DNA of 64,000 bases from Acidimicrobiales bacterium (GCA_025463925.1 JAODBK010000039.1:1-64000), one strand, 5' to 3'; counted from the first letter of the stretch, positions 16,886 to 25,479 are shown. Numbers and translations: made by a program. Notes: generated by a model from the letters alone, not told the origin.

Positions 16886-17836
16886 CTAACCGTCGAGGTC
16901 CTCCCGCAATCCAGCCCAGACCCCGGCTCCTTCGCAGGCGTCGCGGGCCGGGCACCAGCGGCACGCCGGGTTGGGGACCTCGCGCGGTGCCCGTCGCTGG
17001 AGCTGCAGCTCGATGATGCGGCCGACCCCGTCGATCACGCGGTCGCACGCCTGGTGCAGCAGGTCGCCGGTGACGTCTTCGACGCGGAACGTCGCGCTGT
17101 CCAAGTAGTACGTCGCCACGCGCCAGGGCGGCACCCCGCTGCGGATCGCTTCGAGCAACGCGTAGAAGCGCAGGTCGTCGACGTGGTTGGCGTACGCCGG
17201 CCCGGTCTTGAAGTCGACGATGAGGACGCGCGCGGTGGTGCCGCGCGGCGCGCCGAGCGCCAGGTCGACCTTGCCGCGCAGGACGACCCGCTCGTCGCAG
17301 AGGTCGACCCGCACGCGCGCCTCGGGCCGCGGCGTCCACGAGCGCTGCAGCGGCGGGAACGACTCGACGAAGCGGGCCACCCGCTCGTGGGCCTCGGCCC
17401 GCAGCTCGGCCAGCTCGATCGCCGGCGCGTCGCGCAGCCAGGCGCCGAGGCCGTTGGTGTCGTCGCGGTCGTCGACCAAGCGGTCGATGGCGGCGTCGAC
17501 GAGGTCGAGCGGCGTGGGCTCGCCGCCCAGGAACACCGAGAGCTCGAGCGCCTTGTGGGCGATCGTCCCCTGCGCGACGCGCGGGCTCCAACCGTCGAAA
17601 CCGGCCCGCTCCCGCTCGACCTCGTACCGCTCGCAGGCCATGACGTCGGCCAGCCGTGACTTGTTGACCGCGACCTCGCCGCGCCCGAGGTCCTCGGCGT
17701 GGCTGGCCAGCCCGTCCTCCAGGCGGTCGCGCAGGTCGACGGCGAGGTCAGCCGGGAACGTCGGCCGCTCGCCGCCGAGGTCGAGCAGCTCCTCCCGGGC
17801 CCGCCGCTGGGCCGGCGTCAGCGCGTCGAGTTCCAC
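16886..17836 (-). CDS. PD-(D/E)XK nuclease family protein with four-cysteine Fe-S signature
   Basis: A 316-residue RecB/Cas4-like nuclease. Catalytic pieces are GKVDLAL and VLIVDFKTG (aspartate and DxK), with the conserved downstream DDLRFYALLEA helix. One cysteine lies early (MACERYEVE, about residue 69) and three near the C-terminus (PACRWCPARDACEG), the arrangement of the 4Fe-4S staple of Cas4/AddB-type enzymes. No CRISPR array or cas gene is near, so a DNA-repair or processing role is more likely. First gene of the operon leading into the acyltransferase. Confidence 0.83.
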   Translation of the reverse strand: MELDALTPAQRRAREELLDLGGERPTFPADLAVDLRDRLEDGLASHAEDLGRGEVAVNKSRLADVMACERYEVERERAGFDGWSPRVAQGTIAHKALELSVFLGGEPTPLDLVDAAIDRLVDDRDDTNGLGAWLRDAPAIELAELRAEAHERVARFVESFPPLQRSWTPRPEARVRVDLCDERVVLRGKVDLALGAPRGTTARVLIVDFKTGPAYANHVDDLRFYALLEAIRSGVPPWRVATYYLDSATFRVEDVTGDLLHQACDRVIDGVGRIIELQLQRRAPREVPNPACRWCPARDACEGAGVWAGLREDLDG

Positions 17837-17901
17837 CGCGCCTCAGGGTACGGCGGGGGTGTGACACCACCGCGGAGCGACATCCCCAGCTGGTGGCCGG
17901 C

Positions 17902-18477
17902 TCACTCCTCGGCGTCGACGGCCAGTCGCAGCGACATCGCCCGGGCGCCGCCGATGACCGCGACCGCGGTGAGCCCGACCACGCCGACGAGGAAGCCGTA
18001 CAGCTCGAGGCGGAAGAAGCCGGGCACCGGGCGGCCGGCGACCTGGAAGCTGCGGAGGTTGTAGCGGACGGCGAGCAGGGTGCCGATCATGACGAGCGGC
18101 GCGATGACGAGGTCGAGCCCGAGCGCGACGGATGCCAGCATCTCGTGGCGGTCGGACGTCGCCTTGTCGAGCATCGGTGGGACGGACACCAGCAGGACCG
18201 CGACCACGAGGGACAGCACCATCACCGCGGCGCCGACCCGGCTCAGGTTGAACGGGTAACCGATGCGATGGAGGACGTCGAACGGGTGGCCGGTGACCTG
18301 CCCGTTGGTGAGGTCGTTGCTGCTGGCGGACATGCCCTCGGCGAGGAACAGCAGGAACTGCGCGGTCACGGTCAGCGCGAGGCCGAAGCCCATCGCCGTG
18401 AGGGGCCCGCTCCACGGCCAGACCGGGTCGGGCCCGGGTGGATCTGGGGTGGCGTCCTCGGTCAGGGGGTCCGACAT
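17902..18477 (-). CDS. Hypothetical four-span membrane protein
   Basis: A 191-residue integral membrane protein with about four hydrophobic spans, including GPLTAMGFGLALTVTAQFLL, VGAAVMVLSLVVAVLLVSVP, LDLVIAPLVMIGTLLAV and ELYGFLVGVVGLTAVAVIGG. The acidic, proline-rich first 20 residues should be cytoplasmic. ATG 18477 is chosen because the frame further upstream is antisense to the next gene and carries no homology. It lies 65 bases upstream of the nuclease gene on the same strand. Family not recognised. Confidence 0.72.
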   Translation of the reverse strand: MSDPLTEDATPDPPGPDPVWPWSGPLTAMGFGLALTVTAQFLLFLAEGMSASSNDLTNGQVTGHPFDVLHRIGYPFNLSRVGAAVMVLSLVVAVLLVSVPPMLDKATSDRHEMLASVALGLDLVIAPLVMIGTLLAVRYNLRSFQVAGRPVPGFFRLELYGFLVGVVGLTAVAVIGGARAMSLRLAVDAEE

Positions 18478-18505
18478 CGCGTCATTGTCACACCCCGATG
18501 GTTGG

Positions 18506-18835
18506 ATGGGAGACGTGCCCGATGCCCCGCCCGCCCCGATCCGTTTCGGCGACACCGCCCGGTCGGTCGCGGCCGCCGCCCGCCGGCTCGGCCTGGCCGT
18601 CCCGGTGTTCGTGAGCCCACCCCGCCTGCCCCGCGTGGCCCGGAGCCTGCGGCGGCGGGCCGACGGCACCGCCGTGGTCGCCGTCCGGCTCGGCGGCCGG
18701 ACGGCCGAGGCAGTGGCCGCCGACCTGGTCGACGGCGTCGTGGTCGCCAACCGGCTCACCGGCGACCGGGCGGATGCCGCCCGGTCCACGCTGCTGGCCG
18801 CGGCCCGCGACGGCGGCACGGCGGCCGCGGCATGA
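18506..18835 (+). CDS. Small hypothetical protein
   Basis: A 109-residue alanine- and arginine-rich protein divergent from the membrane protein gene. ATG 18506 and GTG 18515 are both possible; the purine run GGGAG sits before the GTG. The order RARSLRRRADG, VVAVRLGGRTAEAVAADLVDG suggests a small alpha/beta domain, but I cannot assign a family. Its TGA overlaps an ATG at 18832 that opens a frame into the short ORF before egtB, so it may be the first gene of the ergothioneine operon. Confidence 0.55.
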   Translation: MGDVPDAPPAPIRFGDTARSVAAAARRLGLAVPVFVSPPRLPRVARSLRRRADGTAVVAVRLGGRTAEAVAADLVDGVVVANRLTGDRADAARSTLLAAARDGGTAAAA

Positions 18836-18896
18836 GCGCAGCCCCGGCGGTGGTCCCGCCGGCATCCGCCGACGGGCATAAGTTCGTAGACCGACG

Positions 18897-18920
18897 GGCG
18901 GGGGACCGAGTGCTCCCGCC
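18897..18920 (+). promoter_or_regulatory. GC hairpin before the short ORF and egtB
   Basis: GGCGGGGG (18897-18904) can pair with CTCCCGCC (18913-18920), one G-U pair, around an 8-base loop. It ends 8 bases before the ribosome site GAGGAGA (18929-18935) of the 40-codon ORF. Placement suggests translation or attenuation control of the egt genes; it does not match a riboswitch class I know. Confidence 0.3.
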
Positions 18921-18939
18921 ACCATCCCGAGGAGATTGC

Positions 18940-19062
18940 ATGACCATCAGCACCGCACCGGGCGGAGTCCAACGGACACCCCGCCCCCCGAGCAGCATCC
19001 AGCTCTGGCTCGCGCCACCGCGCAACACCGATTGGGTCGCGGCCCGCATCGCGTTCGGATGA
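18940..19062 (+). CDS. 40-residue ORF translationally coupled to egtB (leader peptide candidate)
   Basis: A short frame with a strong GAGGAGA ribosome site at 18929-18935 and an ATG at 18940. Its stop overlaps the egtB ATG by 4 bases (ATGA at 19059-19062). The product has a proline-rich first half and an aromatic second half (SSIQLWLAPPRNTDWVAARI), with no cysteine or histidine. The best ribosome site of the locus stands before this ORF and none before egtB, so egtB is probably translated by coupling. An in-frame ATG at 18832 could make a 76-residue form. Function unknown. Confidence 0.45.
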   Translation: MTISTAPGGVQRTPRPPSSIQLWLAPPRNTDWVAARIAFG

Positions 19063-20321
19063 GCGTCACCCGACCGGTCGCCGGTGGCACCACCATCGGT
19101 GTCGACCGGTACCTCGACGTCCGCGGCCTCACCGAGGCGCTTGCCGCGCCACTGTCGGCCGAGGACCAGACCGTCCAGTCCATGCCCGACGTCAGCCCGA
19201 CGAAGTGGCACCGAGCCCACACCACCTGGTTCTTCGAGACGTTCCTCCTGTCACCGCAGCTCGCCGGGCACCGCGAGTTCCACCCGGCGTACGGATTCCT
19301 CTTCAACTCGTATTACGAGACGGTCGGCGCCCGTCACCCCCGCCCGCAGCGCGGGCTCCTGTCCCGCCCCGGCATCGAGGAGATCGGCCGCTACCGCCGC
19401 CACGCCGACGCCGCCATGCTCGACCTGCTCGACAGCGAGCCGGCGGCCCACGTGGCGTCGCTGATCGAGCTCGGTCTCCACCACGAGCAGCAGCACCAGG
19501 AGCTGCTGCTGATGGACATCAAGCACGTGCTGTCCCTCAACCCGCTGCGGCCGCAGTACCGCTCGCCCTCCGGGCCGACCGTCCACCACGACGCCGCGCC
19601 GCTGCGCTGGATCGAGCATCCCGGCGGGCTGGCCGAGATCGGGCACGCCGGCGGCGGCTTCGCGTTCGACAACGAGACGCCGCGCCACGCGGTGCAGCTG
19701 GTGCCGTTCGCGATCGCCGACCGCCCGGTCACGTGCGGCGAGTGGCTCGCGTTCGTCGACGACGGCGGCTACCGCCGGCCCGAGCTGTGGCTGTCCGACG
19801 GCTGGGCCGCGGTGACTGCCGATCGAGCCGATCGATGGGAGGCGCCGCTCTACTGGTCCGGCGAGTCGGGCGAGGAGGTGTTCACCCTCACCGGCGCCCG
19901 CGGCGTCGACCCGGCCGAACCCGTCTGCCACGTGAGCTACTACGAGGCCGACGCGTTCGCGCGATGGTGCGGCGCGCGGTTGCCCACCGAGGCCGAGTGG
20001 GAGGTGGTCGCCGCCGGCCGGCCGGTCGACGACGGCCACTTCCTCGACCTCGACGTCCTCCACCCGCGCGCCGCGTCGACGCCGTCGTTGTTCGGCGACG
20101 TGTGGCAGTGGACGTCGTCGGCGTACCTGCCGTACCCCGGCTTCCGGCCGGCCGGCGGCGCGGTCGGCGAGTACAACGGCAAGTTCATGGTCAACCAGCA
20201 CGTCCTCCGGGGCGGCGGCTGCGCGACCCCGGCCGGGCACACCCGCGCCACGTACCGCAACTTCTTCCCGCCCGCCGCCCGGTGGCCGTTCACCGGCGTC
20301 CGGCTTGCTCGCGACCTCTAG
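19059..20321 (+). CDS. egtB: Ergothioneine biosynthesis protein EgtB
   Basis: A 420-residue mononuclear iron enzyme that joins trimethylhistidine (hercynine) to a cysteine-containing thiol and oxidises it to the sulfoxide. An N-terminal DinB-like domain supplies the iron ligands (KWHRAHTTWFFETFLL near residue 52, HHEQQHQELLLMDIKH near 140). The C-terminal formylglycine-enzyme-type domain ends in GEYNGKFMVNQHVLRGG and TYRNFFPPAARWPFTGVRL. ATG 19059 overlaps the short ORF. EgtD follows after 32 bases; egtA and egtC are not in the window, so either cysteine is the thiol donor or those genes lie elsewhere. Confidence 0.9.
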   Translation: MSVTRPVAGGTTIGVDRYLDVRGLTEALAAPLSAEDQTVQSMPDVSPTKWHRAHTTWFFETFLLSPQLAGHREFHPAYGFLFNSYYETVGARHPRPQRGLLSRPGIEEIGRYRRHADAAMLDLLDSEPAAHVASLIELGLHHEQQHQELLLMDIKHVLSLNPLRPQYRSPSGPTVHHDAAPLRWIEHPGGLAEIGHAGGGFAFDNETPRHAVQLVPFAIADRPVTCGEWLAFVDDGGYRRPELWLSDGWAAVTADRADRWEAPLYWSGESGEEVFTLTGARGVDPAEPVCHVSYYEADAFARWCGARLPTEAEWEVVAAGRPVDDGHFLDLDVLHPRAASTPSLFGDVWQWTSSAYLPYPGFRPAGGAVGEYNGKFMVNQHVLRGGGCATPAGHTRATYRNFFPPAARWPFTGVRLARDL

Positions 20322-20353
20322 CCCGCTCACCCGCTCACGAGAGGCGAACCGCG

Positions 20354-21328
20354 ATGACCCCCCTGTTGACCGTTGACGTCCATGTCGCGCCCGACGCGCG
20401 CCGCACCGCGCTCGAGGCCGACGTCCGCGCCGGGCTGACCGCCCAACCGAAGACGCTGCCGCCCATCTGGTTCTACGACGAGCGCGGCAGCCAGCTGTTC
20501 GACGAGATCACCCGCTTGCCCGAGTACTACCTCACCCGGGCCGAACGCTCGATCCTCGACCGCCACGCCCGCGAGATCGTCGACGTCAGTGGCGCCGACA
20601 CTCTCGTCGAGCTGGGCTCGGGCACGTCGGAGAAGACCCGCCTCCTGCTCGACGCCATGGCCGGGCGCGGCCGGCTGCGCCGCTTCGTCCCGTTCGACTG
20701 CAGCGAGGAGATCCTGCGCGTCGCCGCCAAGGACATCACCGACGCGTACGGCGTCGAGGTCGGCGCGGTCGTCGGCGACTTCCACCGCCACCTCGGCGAG
20801 ATCCCGCGCCACGGCCGGCGGCTCGTGGCGTTCCTCGGGAGCACCATAGGCAACCTCACGCCGGTCGAGCGCCGGCGGTTCTTCACCGACCTCGACGTCA
20901 CGATGGGCCACGACGACCGGCTGCTGCTCGGCACCGATCTGGTGAAGGACCGGTCGCGGTTGGTCGCGGCGTACGACGACGCCGCCGGCGTGACCGCCGA
21001 GTTCAACCGCAACGTGTTGCGGGTGCTCAACGCCGAGCTGGGCGCGCACTTCGATCCGTCGGCGTTCGATCACGTCGCCCGGTGGGACGAGGCCAACCGA
21101 TGGATGGAGATGCGCCTGCGGTCGCGCCACCGGCAGGTCGTCGAGATCGAGCAGCTCGCGATGCACGTCGCCTTCGAGACCGGCGAGGAGCTGCACACCG
21201 AGATCTCGGCCAAGTTCACCCACGGCCAGGTCGAGCAGGAACTGTGGGACGGCGGCTTCGTCGTCGAACGGACGTGGACCGACCCGGCCGGCGACTTCCT
21301 CCTAACCTTGGCCCGCCCGTACTGCTGA
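20354..21328 (+). CDS. egtD: L-histidine N-alpha-methyltransferase EgtD
   Basis: A 324-residue SAM-dependent methyltransferase that converts histidine to hercynine by three methylations, the first step of ergothioneine synthesis. The SAM site is VELGSGTSEKTRLLLDAM; the family-typical WFYDERGSQLFDEITRLPEYY stands near residue 38; GSTIGNLTPVERRRFF and the C-terminal ISAKFTHGQVEQEL complete the match. ATG 20354 has GAGAGG upstream; the long open frame before it is a shadow of egtB. Operonic with egtB. Confidence 0.92.
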   Translation: MTPLLTVDVHVAPDARRTALEADVRAGLTAQPKTLPPIWFYDERGSQLFDEITRLPEYYLTRAERSILDRHAREIVDVSGADTLVELGSGTSEKTRLLLDAMAGRGRLRRFVPFDCSEEILRVAAKDITDAYGVEVGAVVGDFHRHLGEIPRHGRRLVAFLGSTIGNLTPVERRRFFTDLDVTMGHDDRLLLGTDLVKDRSRLVAAYDDAAGVTAEFNRNVLRVLNAELGAHFDPSAFDHVARWDEANRWMEMRLRSRHRQVVEIEQLAMHVAFETGEELHTEISAKFTHGQVEQELWDGGFVVERTWTDPAGDFLLTLARPYC

Positions 21329-21343
21329 CCGAGGGGAGGGGTC

Positions 21344-22735
21344 GTGGACGACGCGACCGCGACGTGGACTGCGACCCGCCTGGCCGCGGCGCTCGCCGCC
21401 AAGGAGATCAGCAGCCGCGAGCTGCTGCAGTTGTACGTCGATCGCATCGCGCGGCTGAACGGTCCGGTCAACGCGGTCGTCACCCTCGATGCCGAGCGGG
21501 CGACGGCGGTCGCCACCGCGCTCGACCAGGCCACGGCCCGGGGCGAGCGGCGGGGACCGCTGCACGGGCTGCCGATCACGGTCAAGGACGCGATCGAGGT
21601 CGAGGGCGTGCGGTCCACCGGCGGCGCGGTCGAGCTCACCGACCACGTGCCGGCGGCCGACGCGGTCGCGGTGGCGCGGTTGAAGGCGGCCGGCGCGGTG
21701 GTGTTCGGCAAGACCAACGTGCCGCGATGGTCCGGTGACCTGCAGACGTACAACGACATCTTCGGCACGACCAACAACCCGTGGGCCCTCGACCGGGTGC
21801 CGGGCGGTTCGTCCGGTGGCCCGGCGGCCGCGGTGGCGTGCGGGTTCACCAGCTTCGAGCTCGGCACCGACATCGGCGGCTCGATCCGTGTCCCGTCGCA
21901 CTGCTGCGGTGTCTACGGGCTCAAGCCGAGCTTCGGCGTCGTGCCCCAGCGCGGCTACCTAGACCACGTCGGCGGCGGCACGACCGACGCCGACATCAAC
22001 GTCTTCGGTCCGATCGCGCGCGGCGCCGACGACCTCGACCTGCTCGTGTCGGTGCTGGCCGGGCCCGAGCCCGAGCGGGCCACCGGGTGGCGGCTCGACC
22101 TGCCGCCGCCGCGCCACGCCGACCTGTCGTCCTACCGCATCGGCGTGTGGTTCGAGGAGCCGAGCTGCCCGATGGACCGCGAGATGTTGGGCGTGCTGCG
22201 GGCGGCGGTCGACGCGCTCGCCGGCGCCGGCGCCAAGGTCGAGGAGGCGCACCCGCCGGTCGACTTCGTCGAGCAGGTCGCGCTCTTCAACGCCCTCATC
22301 CTCCCGGCCATCAGCCCCAGCCTCGACGCCGCCGTGGCCGACACCATGTCGGGCCCGCACCGGCAGTGGCTCGCCAACGACGAGCGGCGGGCCGCGCTGC
22401 GGCGGGTGTGGGCCGAGTGGTTCGAGACGTACGACCTGCTGCTGTGCCCGGTGATGAGCACGCCGGCGTTCCCGCACGACCAGTCGGGCGACTTCCTGGA
22501 GCGCACGATCACCGTGAACGGCACGGCGGTGCCGTACCTCAACAACGTCGCGTGGACGGGCCTCGTCGGTGTCGTGGGCCTGCCATCCGCGGTGCCACCG
22601 ATCGGCCGCACCCCGTCAGGTCTCCCCGTCGGCCTGCAGGTCGTCGCCCCGTTCCTCCGCGACCGCGACGCGGTGCACGTCGCCGGCCTGCTCGGCGACC
22701 TGGCCGGCGGCTACCAGCCACCCCCCGGCTGCTGA
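21344..22735 (+). CDS. Amidase signature family protein
   Basis: A 463-residue amidase. The Ser-cisSer-Lys triad is visible: Lys81 in TVKDAIE, the serines of PGGSSGGPAAAVA (156/157), and nucleophile Ser180 in TDIGGSIRVPS. It hydrolyses a carboxamide to acid and ammonia; the natural substrate cannot be told, and similarity to GatA-type enzymes is only at motif level. The GTG start has GAGGGGAGG before it and lies 15 bases after egtD, so it may be co-transcribed. It is not EgtC, which is a class II glutamine amidotransferase. Confidence 0.88.
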   Translation: MDDATATWTATRLAAALAAKEISSRELLQLYVDRIARLNGPVNAVVTLDAERATAVATALDQATARGERRGPLHGLPITVKDAIEVEGVRSTGGAVELTDHVPAADAVAVARLKAAGAVVFGKTNVPRWSGDLQTYNDIFGTTNNPWALDRVPGGSSGGPAAAVACGFTSFELGTDIGGSIRVPSHCCGVYGLKPSFGVVPQRGYLDHVGGGTTDADINVFGPIARGADDLDLLVSVLAGPEPERATGWRLDLPPPRHADLSSYRIGVWFEEPSCPMDREMLGVLRAAVDALAGAGAKVEEAHPPVDFVEQVALFNALILPAISPSLDAAVADTMSGPHRQWLANDERRAALRRVWAEWFETYDLLLCPVMSTPAFPHDQSGDFLERTITVNGTAVPYLNNVAWTGLVGVVGLPSAVPPIGRTPSGLPVGLQVVAPFLRDRDAVHVAGLLGDLAGGYQPPPGC

Positions 22736-22763
22736 CCCGCGCCGGCGACCTGGCCGGCGCGGG
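22736..22763. terminator. Bidirectional terminator hairpin
   Basis: A perfect 11-bp stem (22736-22746 with 22753-22763) and a 6-base loop GACCTG, starting right after the amidase stop and facing the converging acetyltransferase gene. No U-run, as is usual in very GC-rich actinobacteria. Confidence 0.7.
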
Positions 22764-22772
22764 GAGGCAGCA

Positions 22773-23846
22773 TCAGAAGTGGCGGCGGTAGACGAGGTAG
22801 TTGGCGCACACCGACGCGCCGAGCTTCTCGGCGGTGCGGCGCGACGGCCAGTTGTCGTCGACCACCAGCGTGTAGCTCACGTGGGTGCTGCCGCGCCGGA
22901 CGAGCTCGAGGTACGAGCGGGCCGCGATGGCGAGATTGACGCCGCGGCCGCGGGCGCTCTCGTGGACGCCGATGCCGAGCATGTTCACGCGTTCGGCGCC
23001 CGACAGCTCGCGGCCGGGAGCGACGGTCGCGATCATCGTCAGATCGGGGATGCCGAGTATCACCCCAACCGGCTGCTCGTCGCGATACGCCAGCACGGAG
23101 ATGTCGTAGGCACCCATCGGCCCGACGAAGTCGAAGAGCTCGCGCCACTCCGCCTCCGACGACGGGCTGATGCCCCAATGACGCTCGAAGGCGTGCTCCC
23201 ACACCGCGGTGAAGTCGCCGACCCGGCGGTCGTCGGGGACGTCGCTCATCGTCACGACGCGGAACCCCGCCTGCTCGGCGCCGCCGACCATGTGCTCCCA
23301 CCGCTCGACGAGCGCCGGGGTCACCTCGATCTTGTAGTCGACCCACCCCTTCTCGGTCTCGAACCGCGCCTCCTTCAGCAACGAGTGGTAGTAGGGCGGG
23401 TTCTGGCGCGTCGAGATCGGCGGCAACAGCTCGTACTCGTCCATCACGTACGGCAGGTCGAACGACGGGCCCATGCCGGTGCGGGCCGATTCCAGCCCGT
23501 GCCCGCGGAGCCAGTCGCACGCCTCGTTCATCAACATGCGCACTGCGTCCGTCGTGCCGGGGAGCGCTTCGAACATGACGAGGTGCCCGAGCTGCTCGTC
23601 CCAGTGCTTGATGTAGCGCTCGTCGACGACTGCGGCGACGCGGGCGACGATGGCGCCGTCCTGTCGCGCGACCAATGGGAGCGCGTCCCGACCCTCGGCG
23701 CTGGGGCCCTCACCGCGGAGCAGCGGCAGCTGCATGTCCGGGATGACCGGCCAGTACGCGCCACGGGTCGAGTTGACCTCGTCGGCGAAGGCGCAGAACG
23801 CGCTGAGCTCGGCGTCACCGCTGGGCCGCTCGATGGTGATGCTCAC
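22773..23846 (-). CDS. GNAT-fold N-acetyltransferase family protein
   Basis: A 357-residue protein with the layout of a tandem GNAT. The C-terminal half has the acetyl-CoA-binding pattern GIGVHESARGRGVNLAIAARSY and ends THVSYTLVVDDNWPSRRTAEKLG, typical of GNAT strand 6 and helix 4. The N-terminal half is a degenerate copy. The GTG at 23846 overlaps the VOC gene stop by 4 bases (GTGA). The substrate is unknown. Confidence 0.78.
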   Translation of the reverse strand: MSITIERPSGDAELSAFCAFADEVNSTRGAYWPVIPDMQLPLLRGEGPSAEGRDALPLVARQDGAIVARVAAVVDERYIKHWDEQLGHLVMFEALPGTTDAVRMLMNEACDWLRGHGLESARTGMGPSFDLPYVMDEYELLPPISTRQNPPYYHSLLKEARFETEKGWVDYKIEVTPALVERWEHMVGGAEQAGFRVVTMSDVPDDRRVGDFTAVWEHAFERHWGISPSSEAEWRELFDFVGPMGAYDISVLAYRDEQPVGVILGIPDLTMIATVAPGRELSGAERVNMLGIGVHESARGRGVNLAIAARSYLELVRRGSTHVSYTLVVDDNWPSRRTAEKLGASVCANYLVYRRHF

Positions 23847-24235
23847 GTGGTCACCTCGACGAGCTCGACCCAGTTGCCTTCGGGGTCCTCGATGATGGCG
23901 ACCCGCAGGCCGGGCATGAACTCCATCGGCGGGATCGGCACCGCGTGGCCGGCGTCCTGGCACGTCTGCACCGCCGAGTCGAGGTCGTCGACGGACAGCG
24001 TGATGTACCGGATGCCGGTGCCGCCCATGATGCCGCCGGGCGGGTTGGCCGCTTCGGGCGGCGTGTCGAAATGCACCAGCTTGACGACGGTGGGGCCCCA
24101 CGCCAGCCGCTCCTGCACGCCGCCCGGAATCGGCAACGGCGCCAGCTGGGCCAGCCCGAGGGTGTCGCGGTAAAACGCCAACGTGGCCTTCGCGTCGCGC
24201 ACCAGGATCCCCACTTCGACACGTCGCTCGCTCAT
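23843..24235 (-). CDS. VOC family protein (glyoxalase/bleomycin-resistance fold)
   Basis: A 130-residue single-unit VOC protein (VGILVRDAKATLAFYRDTLGL at the start, VAIIEDPEGNWVELVE at the end). The first-strand histidine that usually binds metal is absent (VEVGIL) and the third strand reads IRYITLSV, so it may not bind metal in the standard way. It is divergent from the second VOC gene with 28 bases between starts and coupled to the GNAT gene downstream. Confidence 0.83.
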   Translation of the reverse strand: MSERRVEVGILVRDAKATLAFYRDTLGLAQLAPLPIPGGVQERLAWGPTVVKLVHFDTPPEAANPPGGIMGGTGIRYITLSVDDLDSAVQTCQDAGHAVPIPPMEFMPGLRVAIIEDPEGNWVELVEVTT

Positions 24236-24263
24236 TGGCGCGGAGCATACGTAGGCTCACCGC

Positions 24264-24743
24264 ATGCTGCTCGACGGCGTCAACCACGTGGCGATCCTCA
24301 CCAATGACGCGCCCCGCCTCCACGAGTTCTACCGCTCGGTGTTCGACGCGACCGTCTCCGACGAGATCGAAGCCGGGCCCGGCGCCAAGCTCTCGTTCAT
24401 CGACATCGGTGCCGGCCGCGAGTTGAACATCTTCCATGTCGACGGCAACACCGAAGCGCAGCGCCAGGTGCCGATGTTCGGGCGGGGCCGCATCGACCAC
24501 CTCGGGCTGCAGGCCGTCTCGGTCGACGCCTTCGACACCATCCGTGAACGGCTGATGGCGCGCCGCTCGACCGACGGGTTCGTCACCGACTTCGGGCAGA
24601 TCCTCAGCCTGTTCTTCACCGATCCCGACGGGCTCGAGGGCGAGGTCTGCGTCGCCAACCCCGACGCCCGACCGGGCGTCGTCAACCCGCCGGGCACGCC
24701 GGCCCCGGCCTACGAGATCGGCAATCCGGGGCGCGTCCACTAG
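24264..24743 (+). CDS. VOC family protein (metal-binding residues kept)
   Basis: A 159-residue VOC protein. Unlike its divergent neighbour it keeps the standard ligands: histidine in VNHVAILTND, histidine in RIDHLGLQAV, and glutamate in LEGEVCV. That suggests a metal-dependent dioxygenase or lyase, substrate unknown. It is followed by the peroxiredoxin gene after 10 bases and probably shares its transcript. Confidence 0.83.
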   Translation: MLLDGVNHVAILTNDAPRLHEFYRSVFDATVSDEIEAGPGAKLSFIDIGAGRELNIFHVDGNTEAQRQVPMFGRGRIDHLGLQAVSVDAFDTIRERLMARRSTDGFVTDFGQILSLFFTDPDGLEGEVCVANPDARPGVVNPPGTPAPAYEIGNPGRVH

Positions 24744-24753
24744 CGTCGTCGTC

Positions 24754-25221
24754 GTGAAAACTGGGGATCACGTCGGGGACTTCGAGTTGCCCGACCAGAC
24801 GGGCACGCCGCGCAAGCTGAGCGACTTCCTCGCCAAGGGGCCGGTGGTGCTGTTCTTCTATCCCGCGGCCATGACCTACGGCTGCACCAAGGAGAGCTGC
24901 CACTTCCGCGACCTCAAGGGCGAGTTCGAGGCGGTCGGCGCCCAACGGGTCGGCATCAGCGCCGACACCGTCGACAAGCAGAAGCAGTTCGCCGACAAGC
25001 ACGGCTTCGACTACCCGCTGCTCGCCGACACCGAGCGCGCCGTCGCCGAGCAGTTCGGTGTGAAACGCAAGATCAGCATCACGCCGGTGAAGCGGTCGAC
25101 GTTCGTGATCGACACCGACGGCACTGTGCTGGCAGTGATCAGCAGCGAGGTCAGCATGAACACCCACGCCGACAAGGCGCTGGAGCTGCTTCGCCAACGG
25201 TCCGCCCGCGCCGCCGGCTGA
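24754..25221 (+). CDS. Bcp-type peroxiredoxin
   Basis: A 155-residue thioredoxin-fold peroxidase of the bacterioferritin-comigratory type. The active site is FFYPAAMTYGCTKESCHFRD: peroxidatic Cys44 and a nearby Cys49. The family usually has TPGCT; here proline is tyrosine. It reduces hydrogen peroxide and organic peroxides using thioredoxin. The GTG start at 24754 fits the compact N-terminus (KTGDHVGDFELPDQ). Together with egtB/egtD nearby it adds to thiol-based oxidant defence. Confidence 0.9.
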   Translation: MKTGDHVGDFELPDQTGTPRKLSDFLAKGPVVLFFYPAAMTYGCTKESCHFRDLKGEFEAVGAQRVGISADTVDKQKQFADKHGFDYPLLADTERAVAEQFGVKRKISITPVKRSTFVIDTDGTVLAVISSEVSMNTHADKALELLRQRSARAAG

Positions 25222-25334
25222 CGATCGGGCCCGGGTCAGGCGTCGTCGACCGAGACGATGGCCGCGCGCGCGGCGCTCGTGATGACCGGTCAGCCAAGAC
25301 CCAGGAGCGACGCGATCAGCAGCGCCACACCACT

Positions 25335-25384
25335 ACGTGGTGCTAACACGACGCCTCCGCACCGGCTGACCACCTTGGTTGCCG
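25335..25384 (+). repeat. Duplicated leader segment, copy 1 (before first FtsX-like gene)
   Basis: Fifty bases matching 28645-28694 at 44 positions. It lies 95 bases before the GTG of the first permease gene; weaker similarity continues up to the start. Less GC-rich than neighbours. Leader and gene were probably duplicated together. Confidence 0.75.
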
Positions 25385-25479
25385 TCGACCGCTCCGCCAG
25401 ACTGCAACTGGGACTTGGCGCCATCGCGCGCCTTGGAGGTCAAGGCTGACGTGAGGCTGCGAGGGATGCGGACGTCACC

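Noticed and set aside
16886-17836. Cas4 of a CRISPR system
   Set aside because: No direct-repeat array and no other cas gene anywhere in the window.
18840-18939. SAM- or SAH-type riboswitch before the egt genes
   Set aside because: A hairpin is present, but none of the conserved core sequences of those classes.
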